A stretch of 8,523 nt of DNA, from NCBI GenBank assembly GCA_023430945.1, contig JAEYYE010000184.1, positions 1 through 8,523 on the forward strand, in the 5' to 3' direction. The translations under genes and the position numbers were made by a program. Shown here piece by piece: positions 1 through 6,663 of the stretch; within the stretch, counting starts at the first letter, position 1, and each line of letters begins with the position of its first letter. The DNA comes from Bacteroidota bacterium (lineage in GTDB: Bacteria > Bacteroidota > Bacteroidia > Flavobacteriales_F > PHOS-HE28). The notes below the pieces were generated by a model that worked only from the letters and a program-made list of their open reading frames with translations, was not told the DNA's origin and did no database searches.

Positions 1-9
1 GCCCCCGTC

Positions 10-1485
10 CTATTGTCTTACAATGAATCGCTCCGGCATTCTTGGAAGGCGTACATCTCCCAAGCGGAAGGTAGGCACACCATCCGTTCCAGTTAAGAAT
101 GCCGATGCCTGGACCTCCCCACGGGCAACTTCATGCCCAACCGCCGAAGCGATCCAATGAAAGAAGTACATGTCTCCATATAATTCGAACGTCCCATCTT
201 GATGCGAAATGGTGTGGTATGAATGCGAATAATCCTCGTTCCAGGCCAGTACCACCCCACCATCGATCGGCCGACCAACACCATCGACCAGCCGCCCTGA
301 GATACGAACATCATCATGCATTGAGTAATTATAGTAATTGGGTAGAACCTCGCAATCTTTTCCCATCCGATGCGGATCGAAAACACGAAAAACTTCGGCT
401 GCCGCCTTCTCTTTGCCGTCGATGGTCAAAAGACCCATATAGTCTGAATGGAACCTGCCCCACCGGACATCCTTGAATTGCCACCAGGAATAACCGATGC
501 CACCGCATGCGATCGTCTTCTCCAAAGTTCGTTCGGCGAATGATCGCTGTTCTTCAAAGCTCACTGAATCCCCATCGGCGGGAAGTGAGGTTTCTCCAAT
601 GATCCATGGTGCGCGAACATTCTTCGCATACCAGGTTATCTCATTCAAAACCTGATCAGGCTCGTATTCGTAAGGATGGAATGAAATAAAATCGACATCC
701 AGCAGATCGGGATCCCAGGCATGTACCTCCCGAATGCCGGTCAGACCGATCGTAAGCAGATGATGTGGTGCGTAGGAGTTTCCAAGTCGCCGCCACTCCT
801 TCACCAGGTCATATGCACTCTCCTTGGATCTTGGAGGTCTGTCAAAATACAATGGTTCATTGAACAGATCGAAAGCGAGTATGGCAGGATCGTTCTTCAG
901 CCTTTCCGCAATATCGATGAAATTCGTTTTGGTGTAGGGCTTGCTCTCGTGGATCGTTGTGAGTAGGATCACTTTCATTTGTTCCGATCCAGCGATTTGA
1001 ACAAACTCTTCCATGGCATCCAGATAGGCCTTCCTGAAGTTCTCCTTGTCATAATGAAGGAATATATCGCTTCGATCGGCAGCATTAGCCCGAATGACCG
1101 GAAGGTCATTGCCCTCCTGCATGAAGGGACCTTCAGCCATACTCACGACTCTGATCGCATTGAAACCGGCACTTTTCATCGACTGAAGATCCAAGCGGAG
1201 TTGTCCATCGCAGGAATTTGGATCGTTGCAATTGAATACATCTCCTTCATTATATCCTGAATAGGGAGCAGGCCAGATATCATCGCCGTCGGTCATAAGC
1301 GAGACATTGTAATTCATTATTACGGGAAAAAATTCTTCTCCATCCAAGAAGAACTTCCCTTCGTGCATATAGACCTGGCCGTTGGGCGGCTTTCTTTCAG
1401 CCAATAGAAATATGGCGATCAGCACAGTGAGAGTGCATGCCCCGAGAAAGGCCAGTTCAGCCCTCCTGCGGAAAAACCTATTCAT
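10..1485 (-). CDS. Membrane-anchored clan-A (GH5-like) glycoside hydrolase with C-terminal beta-sandwich
   Basis: Predicted retaining glycosidase of 491 residues, probably acting on the outer face of the inner membrane. Residues 1-10 are basic and 11-29 form one hydrophobic helix, giving a signal anchor. A TIM-barrel domain covers about 40-370. It opens with a GKFFLDGEEFFPV strand and carries the two clan-A glutamates: N209-E210 in FDLFNEP (expected acid/base) and E298 in WIIGETS (expected nucleophile). FHPY at 269-272 and YSWWQF at 332-337 fit the late barrel strands. Residues about 393-491 look like a carboxypeptidase-regulatory-like beta-sandwich (ISGRLVDGVGRPIDGG, then DGTF). The frame is open further upstream, but ATG at 1485 is preferred: it gives a 4-nt ATGA overlap with the stop of the glycosyltransferase before it, and it places the anchor right at the N-terminus. 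It is the last gene seen in the five-gene cluster. The substrate cannot be read from sequence. Fold and catalytic residues are fairly sure; assignment to GH5 rather than a neighbouring clan-A family is not. Confidence 0.8.
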   Translation of the reverse strand: MNRFFRRRAELAFLGACTLTVLIAIFLLAERKPPNGQVYMHEGKFFLDGEEFFPVIMNYNVSLMTDGDDIWPAPYSGYNEGDVFNCNDPNSCDGQLRLDLQSMKSAGFNAIRVVSMAEGPFMQEGNDLPVIRANAADRSDIFLHYDKENFRKAYLDAMEEFVQIAGSEQMKVILLTTIHESKPYTKTNFIDIAERLKNDPAILAFDLFNEPLYFDRPPRSKESAYDLVKEWRRLGNSYAPHHLLTIGLTGIREVHAWDPDLLDVDFISFHPYEYEPDQVLNEITWYAKNVRAPWIIGETSLPADGDSVSFEEQRSFAERTLEKTIACGGIGYSWWQFKDVRWGRFHSDYMGLLTIDGKEKAAAEVFRVFDPHRMGKDCEVLPNYYNYSMHDDVRISGRLVDGVGRPIDGGVVLAWNEDYSHSYHTISHQDGTFELYGDMYFFHWIASAVGHEVARGEVQASAFLTGTDGVPTFRLGDVRLPRMPERFIVRQ

Positions 1486-2204
1486 AGAATACCGTATTTC
1501 ACGATGCACCAGATCGCCCTGAAGCCATCTTTCCAACCGATCTTCTTCCCTTCCGCATATGTCCGCCCATAATAGCTGACACCGACCTCATAGATCCGGA
1601 TCCCCTTCACTCTAGCCAGTTTTGCAGTTACCTCCGGCTCAAAGCCGAATCGCTTTTCCCGCAGTTCAAGGCCTTTCGCTATATCGGATCGGATCAGCTT
1701 ATAGCATGTCTCCATGTCCGTGAGGTTCAGATTATTGAACGCGTTGGATAATTGCGTGAGCACTTTATTACCTATGCTGTGCCAGAAGAAAAGTATCCTG
1801 TGCGGGTGGTGCCCCATGAAACGCGAGCCATATACCACGTCCGCAAAACCTTCCACCACTGGTCTCAAAAGGAGATTGTATTCCCGCGGATCGTATTCCA
1901 GATCGGCATCCTGCACGATCAGGTGATCACCGATCGCTTCCTTGATCCCGCGATGGATCGCCGCACCCTTCCCCATATTCTTCGGCTGCTGAAAGAAACG
2001 GATCGGCAATAGGGGATTGCGATCAATGTATGCATGGATCGAAGCGGCAGTGCCATCCTTTGAACCATCATCAACGATCACCACATCCTTTTGGATCCCA
2101 TGATCAAGCACCACATCGCGCACCCGGTCGAGGATCAAGTGGATCGTGCGTTCCTCGTTGTATGCGGGAATGATGATGGAAAGAATTCGTGGCGATCCGA
2201 TCAT
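1482..2204 (-). CDS. Family 2 glycosyltransferase, polyprenyl-phosphate sugar synthase type
   Basis: Cytoplasmic GT-A fold transferase of 240 residues that probably moves a sugar from a nucleotide donor to a polyprenyl phosphate, as dolichyl-phosphate-mannose synthases do. Motifs in order: SIIIPAYNEE (9-18), VDDGSKDGT (44-52), KNMGKGAAIHRG (75-86), the metal-binding QDADLEYDP with D99 and D101, YGSRF (125-129) and DMETCYK (163-169). The last motif is typical of the DPM1-like branch. Length fits the short, single-domain form with no C-terminal membrane helices. It starts 29 nt after the scoB stop, and its TGA overlaps the ATG of the hydrolase gene by 4 nt, suggesting translational coupling. 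A likely partner is the GT-C membrane transferase two genes upstream, which would need a lipid-linked sugar donor; that pairing is inferred from context. The transferred sugar is unknown. No clear Shine-Dalgarno sequence precedes the start. Confidence 0.9.
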   Translation of the reverse strand: MIGSPRILSIIIPAYNEERTIHLILDRVRDVVLDHGIQKDVVIVDDGSKDGTAASIHAYIDRNPLLPIRFFQQPKNMGKGAAIHRGIKEAIGDHLIVQDADLEYDPREYNLLLRPVVEGFADVVYGSRFMGHHPHRILFFWHSIGNKVLTQLSNAFNNLNLTDMETCYKLIRSDIAKGLELREKRFGFEPEVTAKLARVKGIRIYEVGVSYYGRTYAEGKKIGWKDGFRAIWCIVKYGIL

Positions 2205-2233
2205 CTAGGTAGTAAGCGCTACGGTGCGTTCGA

Positions 2234-2893
2234 TCATCCTACCACCAATTCCGGGATCTCACCCTCAACCACCAACCTCCCTTCGGTCTTCGCCTTGATC
2301 TCCTCCACGCTGACCCCCGGCGCGCGCTCCAGAAGTTTGAACCCTTCCGGTGTCACATCGAACACACCGAGATCGGTCACGATCTTTTTCACGCATTGCA
2401 CGCCCGTCAACGGCAGTGTGCATTTCTTGAGCAACTTGCTTTCGCCCGCTCTGTTGGTGTGCATCATCACCACGATGATATTGTCCGCACTGCTCACCAG
2501 ATCCATGGCGCCGCCCATCCCCTTCACCATTTTGCCCGGGATCTTCCAATTGGCGATATCGCCGTTGTCCGCCACTTCCATGGCGCCGAGCACGGTAAGT
2601 TGCACGTGTTGGCCGCGGATCATGGCGAAACTTGTCGCGCTATCGAAGATGCTGCTTCCGGGCAACAACGTCACCGTCTGCTTGCCTGCGTTGATCAGAT
2701 CCGCATCCTCTTCACCTTCGATCGGGAACGGACCCATGCCGAGGATCCCGTTCTCGCTCTGGAGCACTACGTTGATGTTCTCCGGAATGTAATTGGCTAC
2801 TAGCGTGGGGATCCCGATACCCAGATTCACATAATAACCATCGCGCAATTCCCGCGCGATACGCTTCGCCATCTGTTCCTTGTTCAGACCCAT
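2234..2893 (-). CDS. scoB: 3-oxoacid CoA-transferase subunit B
   Basis: Beta subunit (219 residues, normal length) of a two-subunit succinyl-CoA:3-ketoacid (acetoacetate) CoA-transferase, which moves CoA between succinyl-CoA and a 3-oxoacid in ketone-body or short-chain acid metabolism in the cytoplasm. It has the NLGIGIPTL glycine-rich strand (23-31) and the SENG motif (46-49), whose E47 is the expected catalytic glutamate forming the CoA thioester. GAMEVADNGDIANWKIPG and GMGGAMDL further on are typical of the subunit. Subunit A is not the adjacent gene: it lies about 1.8 kb upstream, beyond an intervening membrane glycosyltransferase. A 20-nt near-perfect palindrome sits 5 nt before the start codon. 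The acid substrate (acetoacetate or another short-chain oxoacid) cannot be fixed from sequence. Confidence 0.93.
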   Translation of the reverse strand: MGLNKEQMAKRIARELRDGYYVNLGIGIPTLVANYIPENINVVLQSENGILGMGPFPIEGEEDADLINAGKQTVTLLPGSSIFDSATSFAMIRGQHVQLTVLGAMEVADNGDIANWKIPGKMVKGMGGAMDLVSSADNIIVVMMHTNRAGESKLLKKCTLPLTGVQCVKKIVTDLGVFDVTPEGFKLLERAPGVSVEEIKAKTEGRLVVEGEIPELVVG

Positions 2894-2898
2894 CTTTT

Positions 2899-2918
2899 CA
2901 TTTGAAAGCTTCCAAATG
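2899..2918. promoter_or_regulatory. 20-nt near-perfect palindrome before scoB
   Basis: The sequence catttgaaagcttccaaatg matches its own reverse complement at 18 of 20 positions. It lies in the 36-nt gap between the membrane glycosyltransferase stop and the scoB ATG, ending 5 nt from that ATG. In the mRNA it can fold as an 8-bp stem (one G-U pair) with an AGCU loop, next to the ribosome landing site. It could tune scoB translation, mark an mRNA cleavage point or bind a protein, or it could be chance. The symmetry is directly visible; the role is inferred. Confidence 0.4.
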
Positions 2919-2929
2919 TAGTGGACCTG

Positions 2930-4711
2930 TCATGATGGATCGATCACTTCATGGATCGTGACCTTCACGTCATCCATCTCGAAAACCTGCTTTTTCGGGT
3001 TCCAGAAATAGATCACGGTTTCATCGGATCCACTTCGCGGAAGGTTGAGCAACATACGGAATTCCTCACCCTGCCAGCGCGGCCTGAAATGTGAGATCGG
3101 GATCGATTGGTAATGGATCGTTTTTCCATTCGATTTTTGTGAAGCGACGATCAAAAGGTCAAGGAACTGTTCATCGGATCGAATGCGGGTACGGATCTCG
3201 ATCCGAAGATCCTGCAGGCTTGCTGGGTGATGCGGTCTCCAAAGTTCCATGAACTCCGCATCTTCATTCACTTCAATTTTAAACTGATCGTATTGCCGCA
3301 AGTGCAGTTCCCCTTTGCGCTTGAGAAGATGAAGGCCGTTGCCAGGTGAATGATCGATGCTCTGAAAGCCTTGGATCGCTTGAGCGATGAAGCGATCATC
3401 AACGATGCGGACATCGTGAGCACCTTTCGGGAAACCGATGACATCGGGTGGTTGCAGCCCGAAACCGTTCGCTCTTGCCGAGTAGGGGATCGCGTAGCTC
3501 AACTGGTGATATGCGCCGATCATCATTGGTCTTCCCTGTTCCGTCTGAAAGGCCTCGATCTTTTGAAGAAAGCGCGTGGGAACTGATTGTTCAGGCCAGA
3601 GCATTGTATGATCAGTGTTCAACGTGAATACCGTACGCAATGGCAGGTAAAGAAGCGCGGACATCAAAATCAGGCGCTGCCAGGAGACCTCGATCACGTC
3701 AGCGGTGAACGCGATGAACAGTACGGCGAGTGGCACCATGTGTAACGCAGCGCGGTCCTCAGGATAATTCACGCCAAGGATCCAGGCCATTCCGATCCGC
3801 ATCAGCACATCGGTGATGAGCAGCATCCCGATCAACGCTGCCACCGATCGTCGCTTCCGGCTGAAGATGATGACGAGGGAAGCAACAACGATCAGCACCA
3901 CGAGCGCCAGCACGATCGGCACGTCGGATCCGATCACATAGCGCGCAACGGATGAAAGTGTCACCTCAATGAATCCTTCGGTCGATCCGTGGTAAAGAAG
4001 AGCCCGGCGGCGCATCTCCCACGCCAGCAATAGGCCGAATGCAAGGGGCACAGCTCCCAACAGGAACCAGGTGAGGCCGATCCGCCAGGGGAATGATCCG
4101 CGTTGCTTCATCCAGCGGAAAAACTCCAGCACGCCGATCGCTGATACGATCAAAGCCCACAATGGTACCAATGAAAGCACGGCCATATCGGCGAGAAAGA
4201 GCGAGACCAACAATTGGATCAGGTCTCCTGGATCGGATCCGCGGAAATAGCGGATCGCTCCATCGATCGCCATCATCCAAAAGGCCATGCCCAGTGCGTA
4301 GCCGCGAAAGAGCGAGAAGAAATCGAGCAGGAACGGGCACATGAGCAGCGCAACCCAACAGACCCACCGGATCCCCCGGTCGGAGATGAATTCACCTACG
4401 CGCCAAGCGCCCCAGGCGAAGATCGGGAACGCGAGAATGCTCCCGATCCTGGAACCGGGCAACGATAGTCCCCAGATCTTGTGTGCTACGATGCCGATCG
4501 CGGAGCTCAGGAAATGATTGCCGGCATCCCATAGCGCAACGTAAGGCAGGAATTCGCCGCGTTCAACATACCAGTAGATCGAAGTGCTTTCATCATGGAC
4601 CCACGGGATCGATGATGCGCGTAAAATGATGTAGGCCAGGATACAAATGCACAACAGCAACAGACCGGCGCGATCGGTGGAAGGGATCGGATGCTTACCA
4701 CCGGTGATCAT
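2930..4711 (-). CDS. Multi-spanning GT-C-type glycosyltransferase lying between scoA and scoB
   Basis: Integral membrane protein of 593 residues. About ten hydrophobic segments fall between residue 16 and about 370, followed by a soluble C-terminal part (about 380-593) expected outside the cytoplasmic membrane. Features of PMT/ArnT-like GT-C enzymes are visible. An acidic pair D40-E41 (WVHDES) lies just after helix 1 in the first external loop, where the catalytic Asp is found in that fold. LWDAGNHFLSS (60-70) follows, then SLFRGYALGMAF (133-144), resembling the R-G-Y motif of bacterial GT-C proteins. Such enzymes take a sugar from a polyprenyl-phosphate carrier and transfer it to a lipid, glycan or protein. 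The GT2 gene downstream could supply the donor. The start lies 6 nt after the scoA stop, so the two are surely co-transcribed. Donor and acceptor are unknown, and a non-enzymatic polytopic protein remains possible. Confidence 0.75.
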   Translation of the reverse strand: MITGGKHPIPSTDRAGLLLLCICILAYIILRASSIPWVHDESTSIYWYVERGEFLPYVALWDAGNHFLSSAIGIVAHKIWGLSLPGSRIGSILAFPIFAWGAWRVGEFISDRGIRWVCWVALLMCPFLLDFFSLFRGYALGMAFWMMAIDGAIRYFRGSDPGDLIQLLVSLFLADMAVLSLVPLWALIVSAIGVLEFFRWMKQRGSFPWRIGLTWFLLGAVPLAFGLLLAWEMRRRALLYHGSTEGFIEVTLSSVARYVIGSDVPIVLALVVLIVVASLVIIFSRKRRSVAALIGMLLITDVLMRIGMAWILGVNYPEDRAALHMVPLAVLFIAFTADVIEVSWQRLILMSALLYLPLRTVFTLNTDHTMLWPEQSVPTRFLQKIEAFQTEQGRPMMIGAYHQLSYAIPYSARANGFGLQPPDVIGFPKGAHDVRIVDDRFIAQAIQGFQSIDHSPGNGLHLLKRKGELHLRQYDQFKIEVNEDAEFMELWRPHHPASLQDLRIEIRTRIRSDEQFLDLLIVASQKSNGKTIHYQSIPISHFRPRWQGEEFRMLLNLPRSGSDETVIYFWNPKKQVFEMDDVKVTIHEVIDPS

Positions 4712-4717
4712 GCCGCA

Positions 4718-5416
4718 TCACTTTCTGGACCGTACCGTGCGTTGTTCGATCCGCTTCTCGTAGTTCGTTCCCTTGAAGATCCGCTGCACGAAGATGCCCG
4801 GCGTATGGATCTCATCGGGATCGAGCTCACCTGGTTCCACGAGTTCCTCCACTTCCGCCACGGTGATCCTTCCGGCCATGGCCATCATGGGATTGAAATT
4901 CCGCGCGGTGCGCTTATACACCAGGTTGCCGAAGCGATCACCCTTCCAGGCCTTCACCAATGCGAAATCGGCCCGCAGCCATTCTTCCATCACATACATC
5001 TTTCCATTGAACTCGCGCGTTTCCTTGCCTTCGGCCACTTCTGTACCGTAACCCGCTGGAGTGAAGAACGCCGGAATGCCTGCTCCACCTGCGCGACACC
5101 TTTCGGCCAGGGTTCCCTGCGGAATGAGCTCGACCTCGAGTTCGCCGCTCAACATCTGGCGCTCGAATTCGGCGTTCTCGCCCACATAACTACTGATCAT
5201 CTTCCTGATCTGCCGCGTGCCGAGCAGGAGCCCGAGCCCGAAATCATCCACCCCTGCATTGTTACTGATGCAGGTAAGCCCCTTCACCCCTTTCCTCACC
5301 AGGGCATTGATGCTGTTCTCGGGGATCCCGCAAAGGCCGAAGCCGCCCACCATCAATGTCATCCCGTCCGATAGACCATCAAGCGCCTCCTGCGCATTTG
5401 AAACGACCTTGTTCAT
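4718..5416 (-). CDS. scoA: 3-oxoacid CoA-transferase subunit A
   Basis: Alpha subunit (232 residues, normal length) of the succinyl-CoA:3-ketoacid CoA-transferase completed by the B subunit at 2234-2893. The family 1 CoA-transferase signature GGFGLCGIPE is at residues 24-33, followed by SNNAG (51-55), and by the conserved LIPQGTLAERCRAGGAGIPAF region typical of the acetoacetate-type A subunit. It is the first gene of the minus-strand cluster; a TATCTTCG box lies 22 nt before the ATG. The next gene is not scoB but a membrane glycosyltransferase, only 6 nt away. The subunit identity is secure; the exact oxoacid used is not. Confidence 0.93.
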   Translation of the reverse strand: MNKVVSNAQEALDGLSDGMTLMVGGFGLCGIPENSINALVRKGVKGLTCISNNAGVDDFGLGLLLGTRQIRKMISSYVGENAEFERQMLSGELEVELIPQGTLAERCRAGGAGIPAFFTPAGYGTEVAEGKETREFNGKMYVMEEWLRADFALVKAWKGDRFGNLVYKRTARNFNPMMAMAGRITVAEVEELVEPGELDPDEIHTPGIFVQRIFKGTNYEKRIEQRTVRSRK

Positions 5417-5438
5417 TCTTCTAGATCATCGTAGCGGA

Positions 5439-5446
5439 CGAAGATA
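5439..5446 (-). promoter_or_regulatory. Bacteroidota-type -7 box for the scoA cluster
   Basis: On the minus strand this reads TATCTTCG, close to the TAnnTTTG -7 element of Bacteroidota primary sigma factors. It is 22 nt upstream of the scoA ATG, which would give a leader of about 15 nt. A matching TTG near -33 is not evident, so the site is only a partial match. It is the best candidate start for transcription of the five-gene cluster. Confidence 0.4.
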
Positions 5447-5640
5447 GCTGCACCGATCCGAGCGCGCGATCGGGTCGTTCGAGGGAAGCACACTTCCCGC
5501 ATCTGCGGCACACGGTCCACGATCGGACGATCGGCACATCTACGACGGATCGCAGAAAATCCACGTCAGGCAAGGCTTTCAGGGAAACGGCACGCAGTTG
5601 CCATGGCAAGGGCACAAAACCGACAGCCATGAAACCTGTA

Positions 5641-5835
5641 CTACGATATGGCCCAGCTGGCAGGTTCAATAAACAGAACGATGACAGCCACAACGGCAAA
5701 AGACCCTGCGTGAATGAAAGTGAGGAGCGCGATGCACGTGTTCGCGAAGGCGTAGGTCTCCGCAGCAAGATCGATGTGATCCCCGCGATGTTCGGTAACT
5801 ACGGCAACGGCCCGTTCATCATGCCATCGCTGCAT
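5641..5835 (-). CDS. Doubtful small single-pass membrane protein
   Basis: A 64-codon frame running away from the Nudix gene. The first half is polar (MQRWHDERAVAVVTEHRG, then DHIDLAAETYAFANT). The second half is strongly hydrophobic from about residue 36 to 57 (CIALLTF, HAGSFAVVAVIVLFIE) and would form one helix. Codons such as ATC, TAC, TTC and GCC resemble those of the real genes here, and the hydrophobic segment is long and clean. Against it: no family is recognised, no clear promoter or ribosome site is visible, and the antisense strand is also open. The same frame stays open upstream into the Nudix gene, so the start is uncertain. It could be a real small protein, the C-terminal remnant of a lost gene, or chance. 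Confidence 0.28.
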   Translation of the reverse strand: MQRWHDERAVAVVTEHRGDHIDLAAETYAFANTCIALLTFIHAGSFAVVAVIVLFIEPASWAIS

Positions 5836-5854
5836 TTTCCAGCATAACAAGGGA

Positions 5855-6541
5855 ATGGAACGCACCAAGGGAGGACCGATACTTACTGTGGATGCCTTGA
5901 TCGAGGACGAGCAGGGCCGGATCCTCCTGATCAAGAGGGCGGTGCCTCCATTCAAAGGCGATCGCTGCCTGCCCGGGGGCAAAGTGGAGAACGGCGAACG
6001 TGTGGAAGCTGCCCTGGAACGCGAGATCATGGAGGAATTGGGCGTACGGATCGGCATACGCGAATTGTTCGGTGTCTACTCCGATCCCGATCGTGATCCA
6101 CGCGGTCATTATATCACCGTAGTATTCCACGCGACCATTGTCGGCGGTGAGCCCACAACGAGCAGCGAAGTGGATGAGATCTACTGGTTGTCACGCAACG
6201 ATCAGGATATTCCGTTCGGTTTCGATCACGGAAAGATCCTACAGGATTGGTGGAATAGAAGAGTGGAGGGTGGCGTGCTGCCCTCGCAGGAAACAGTGGG
6301 AAGGAAGGAACCGGCCAGGATGCGGGAACATCCTGTTGATCGGAAGGTGGCGCAGACGTTCGATGAACGTATCGAAGGAGCGCCCCTGGTGGAAGATGAA
6401 GCCGGCCGCGGCAAACGTGTAACAAGCACGGCCAGCGATCGGAAGGGAAGAATGGCCGTGCCGAGGACCGGCTCAGGATCGAAGAAGACCGTACCTGCCG
6501 GCAAGGCAGCGGGCGTCAAAAATACCGCGCGCAAGCGCTGA
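5855..6541 (+). CDS. Nudix hydrolase with a basic disordered C-terminal tail
   Basis: Predicted pyrophosphohydrolase of 228 residues that cleaves a nucleoside diphosphate linked to another group, with Mg2+ bound by the Nudix helix. The Nudix box is complete at residues 42-64: G42, E48, R56-E57, E60-E61 and G63, with the exact G-x5-E-x7-RE-U-x-EE-x-G-U spacing. The PILTVDALI opening strand and GVYSDPDRDPRGHYITVVFHA-like region (74-94) resemble small ADP-ribose or related pyrophosphatases, but substrate cannot be fixed. The domain ends near residue 138. The remaining ~90 residues are an added tail, low in hydrophobics and ending in a Lys/Arg/Ala-rich stretch (AAGVKNTARKR), which might bind nucleic acid or a partner. 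The ATG at 5855 is the only one before the domain core. The aaggga just before it is purine-rich but too close to be a standard Shine-Dalgarno sequence. The gene stands alone and ends in a strong terminator. Confidence 0.9.
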   Translation: MERTKGGPILTVDALIEDEQGRILLIKRAVPPFKGDRCLPGGKVENGERVEAALEREIMEELGVRIGIRELFGVYSDPDRDPRGHYITVVFHATIVGGEPTTSSEVDEIYWLSRNDQDIPFGFDHGKILQDWWNRRVEGGVLPSQETVGRKEPARMREHPVDRKVAQTFDERIEGAPLVEDEAGRGKRVTSTASDRKGRMAVPRTGSGSKKTVPAGKAAGVKNTARKR

Positions 6542-6548
6542 CGATGCT

Positions 6549-6598
6549 ATGCAATGAAGAGAGATCGCAGATGGATGCAATGAAATAGAGATAGGCAG
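6549..6598 (+). repeat. Imperfect tandem direct repeat, about 26-bp unit, two copies
   Basis: Copy one begins atgcaatgaagagaga at 6549 and copy two atgcaatgaaatagaga at 6575. Both continue to a cag at matching distance (6568-6570 and 6596-6598). It lies between the Nudix stop and the terminator hairpin, in the 3' untranslated part of that mRNA. No function is apparent; a small duplication is the simplest reading. Confidence 0.45.
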
Positions 6599-6617
6599 AA
6601 TACTATGTTTTGGAACC

Positions 6618-6649
6618 GCCCGGGTGGAACGATCCACCCGGGCTTTTTT
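6618..6649 (+). terminator. Strong intrinsic terminator of the Nudix gene
   Basis: A perfect 10-bp GC-rich stem (gcccgggtgg at 6618-6627 pairing with ccacccgggc at 6634-6643) with a 6-nt loop is followed directly by six T residues at 6644-6649. This is a textbook Rho-independent terminator for the plus strand, 77 nt after the Nudix stop. On the minus strand the same stem is not followed by a T tract, so it would serve the converging gene (stop at 6664) poorly as an intrinsic terminator. Confidence 0.92.
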
Positions 6650-6663
6650 ATCCTCCAGGCCAA

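Larger units (their letters stand above)
5417..5854. other. 438-nt divergent intergenic region between scoA and the Nudix gene
   Basis: It separates the minus-strand cluster from the plus-strand Nudix gene. Contents: the TATCTTCG box at 5439-5446; a perfect 6-bp inverted repeat with a 4-nt spacer (gggaag/cttccc) at 5483-5498; and two minus-strand frames. One frame runs 5421-5630 (69 codons from its last usable ATG) and stops 4 nt before scoA. Its product has a C-x2-C-x2-C cluster but no family I recognise. The other runs 5641-5835 and is listed separately. No good TAnnTTTG element was found before the Nudix ATG. The region may be regulatory, or may hold the remains of a small gene. Confidence 0.5.

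Noticed and set aside
2091..2792. Long plus-strand frame of 233 codons
   Set aside because: It is antisense to the well-supported scoB gene and the start of the GT2 gene. Its product is a Ser/Thr/Pro-rich sequence with no family resemblance.
4691..5374. Plus-strand frame of 227 codons
   Set aside because: It is antisense to almost all of scoA and rich in His/Leu/Pro, as expected for a complement of a coding frame. It has no recognisable motif.
5855..6057. Upstream extension of the small minus-strand frame into the Nudix gene (up to 138 codons)
   Set aside because: The extended part is antisense to the Nudix core, including its catalytic box, and is Ser/Arg/Pro-rich. Only the part outside the Nudix gene is worth considering.
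6604..6612. TATGTTTTG, a TA-N3-TTTG promoter-like match on the plus strand
   Set aside because: It sits directly before a terminator, no plus-strand gene follows, and such short AT-rich matches arise easily by chance.
6618..6643. Possible bidirectional terminator also serving the minus-strand gene
   Set aside because: On the minus strand the stem is followed by ggttcc, not a T tract, so intrinsic termination in that direction is not supported.
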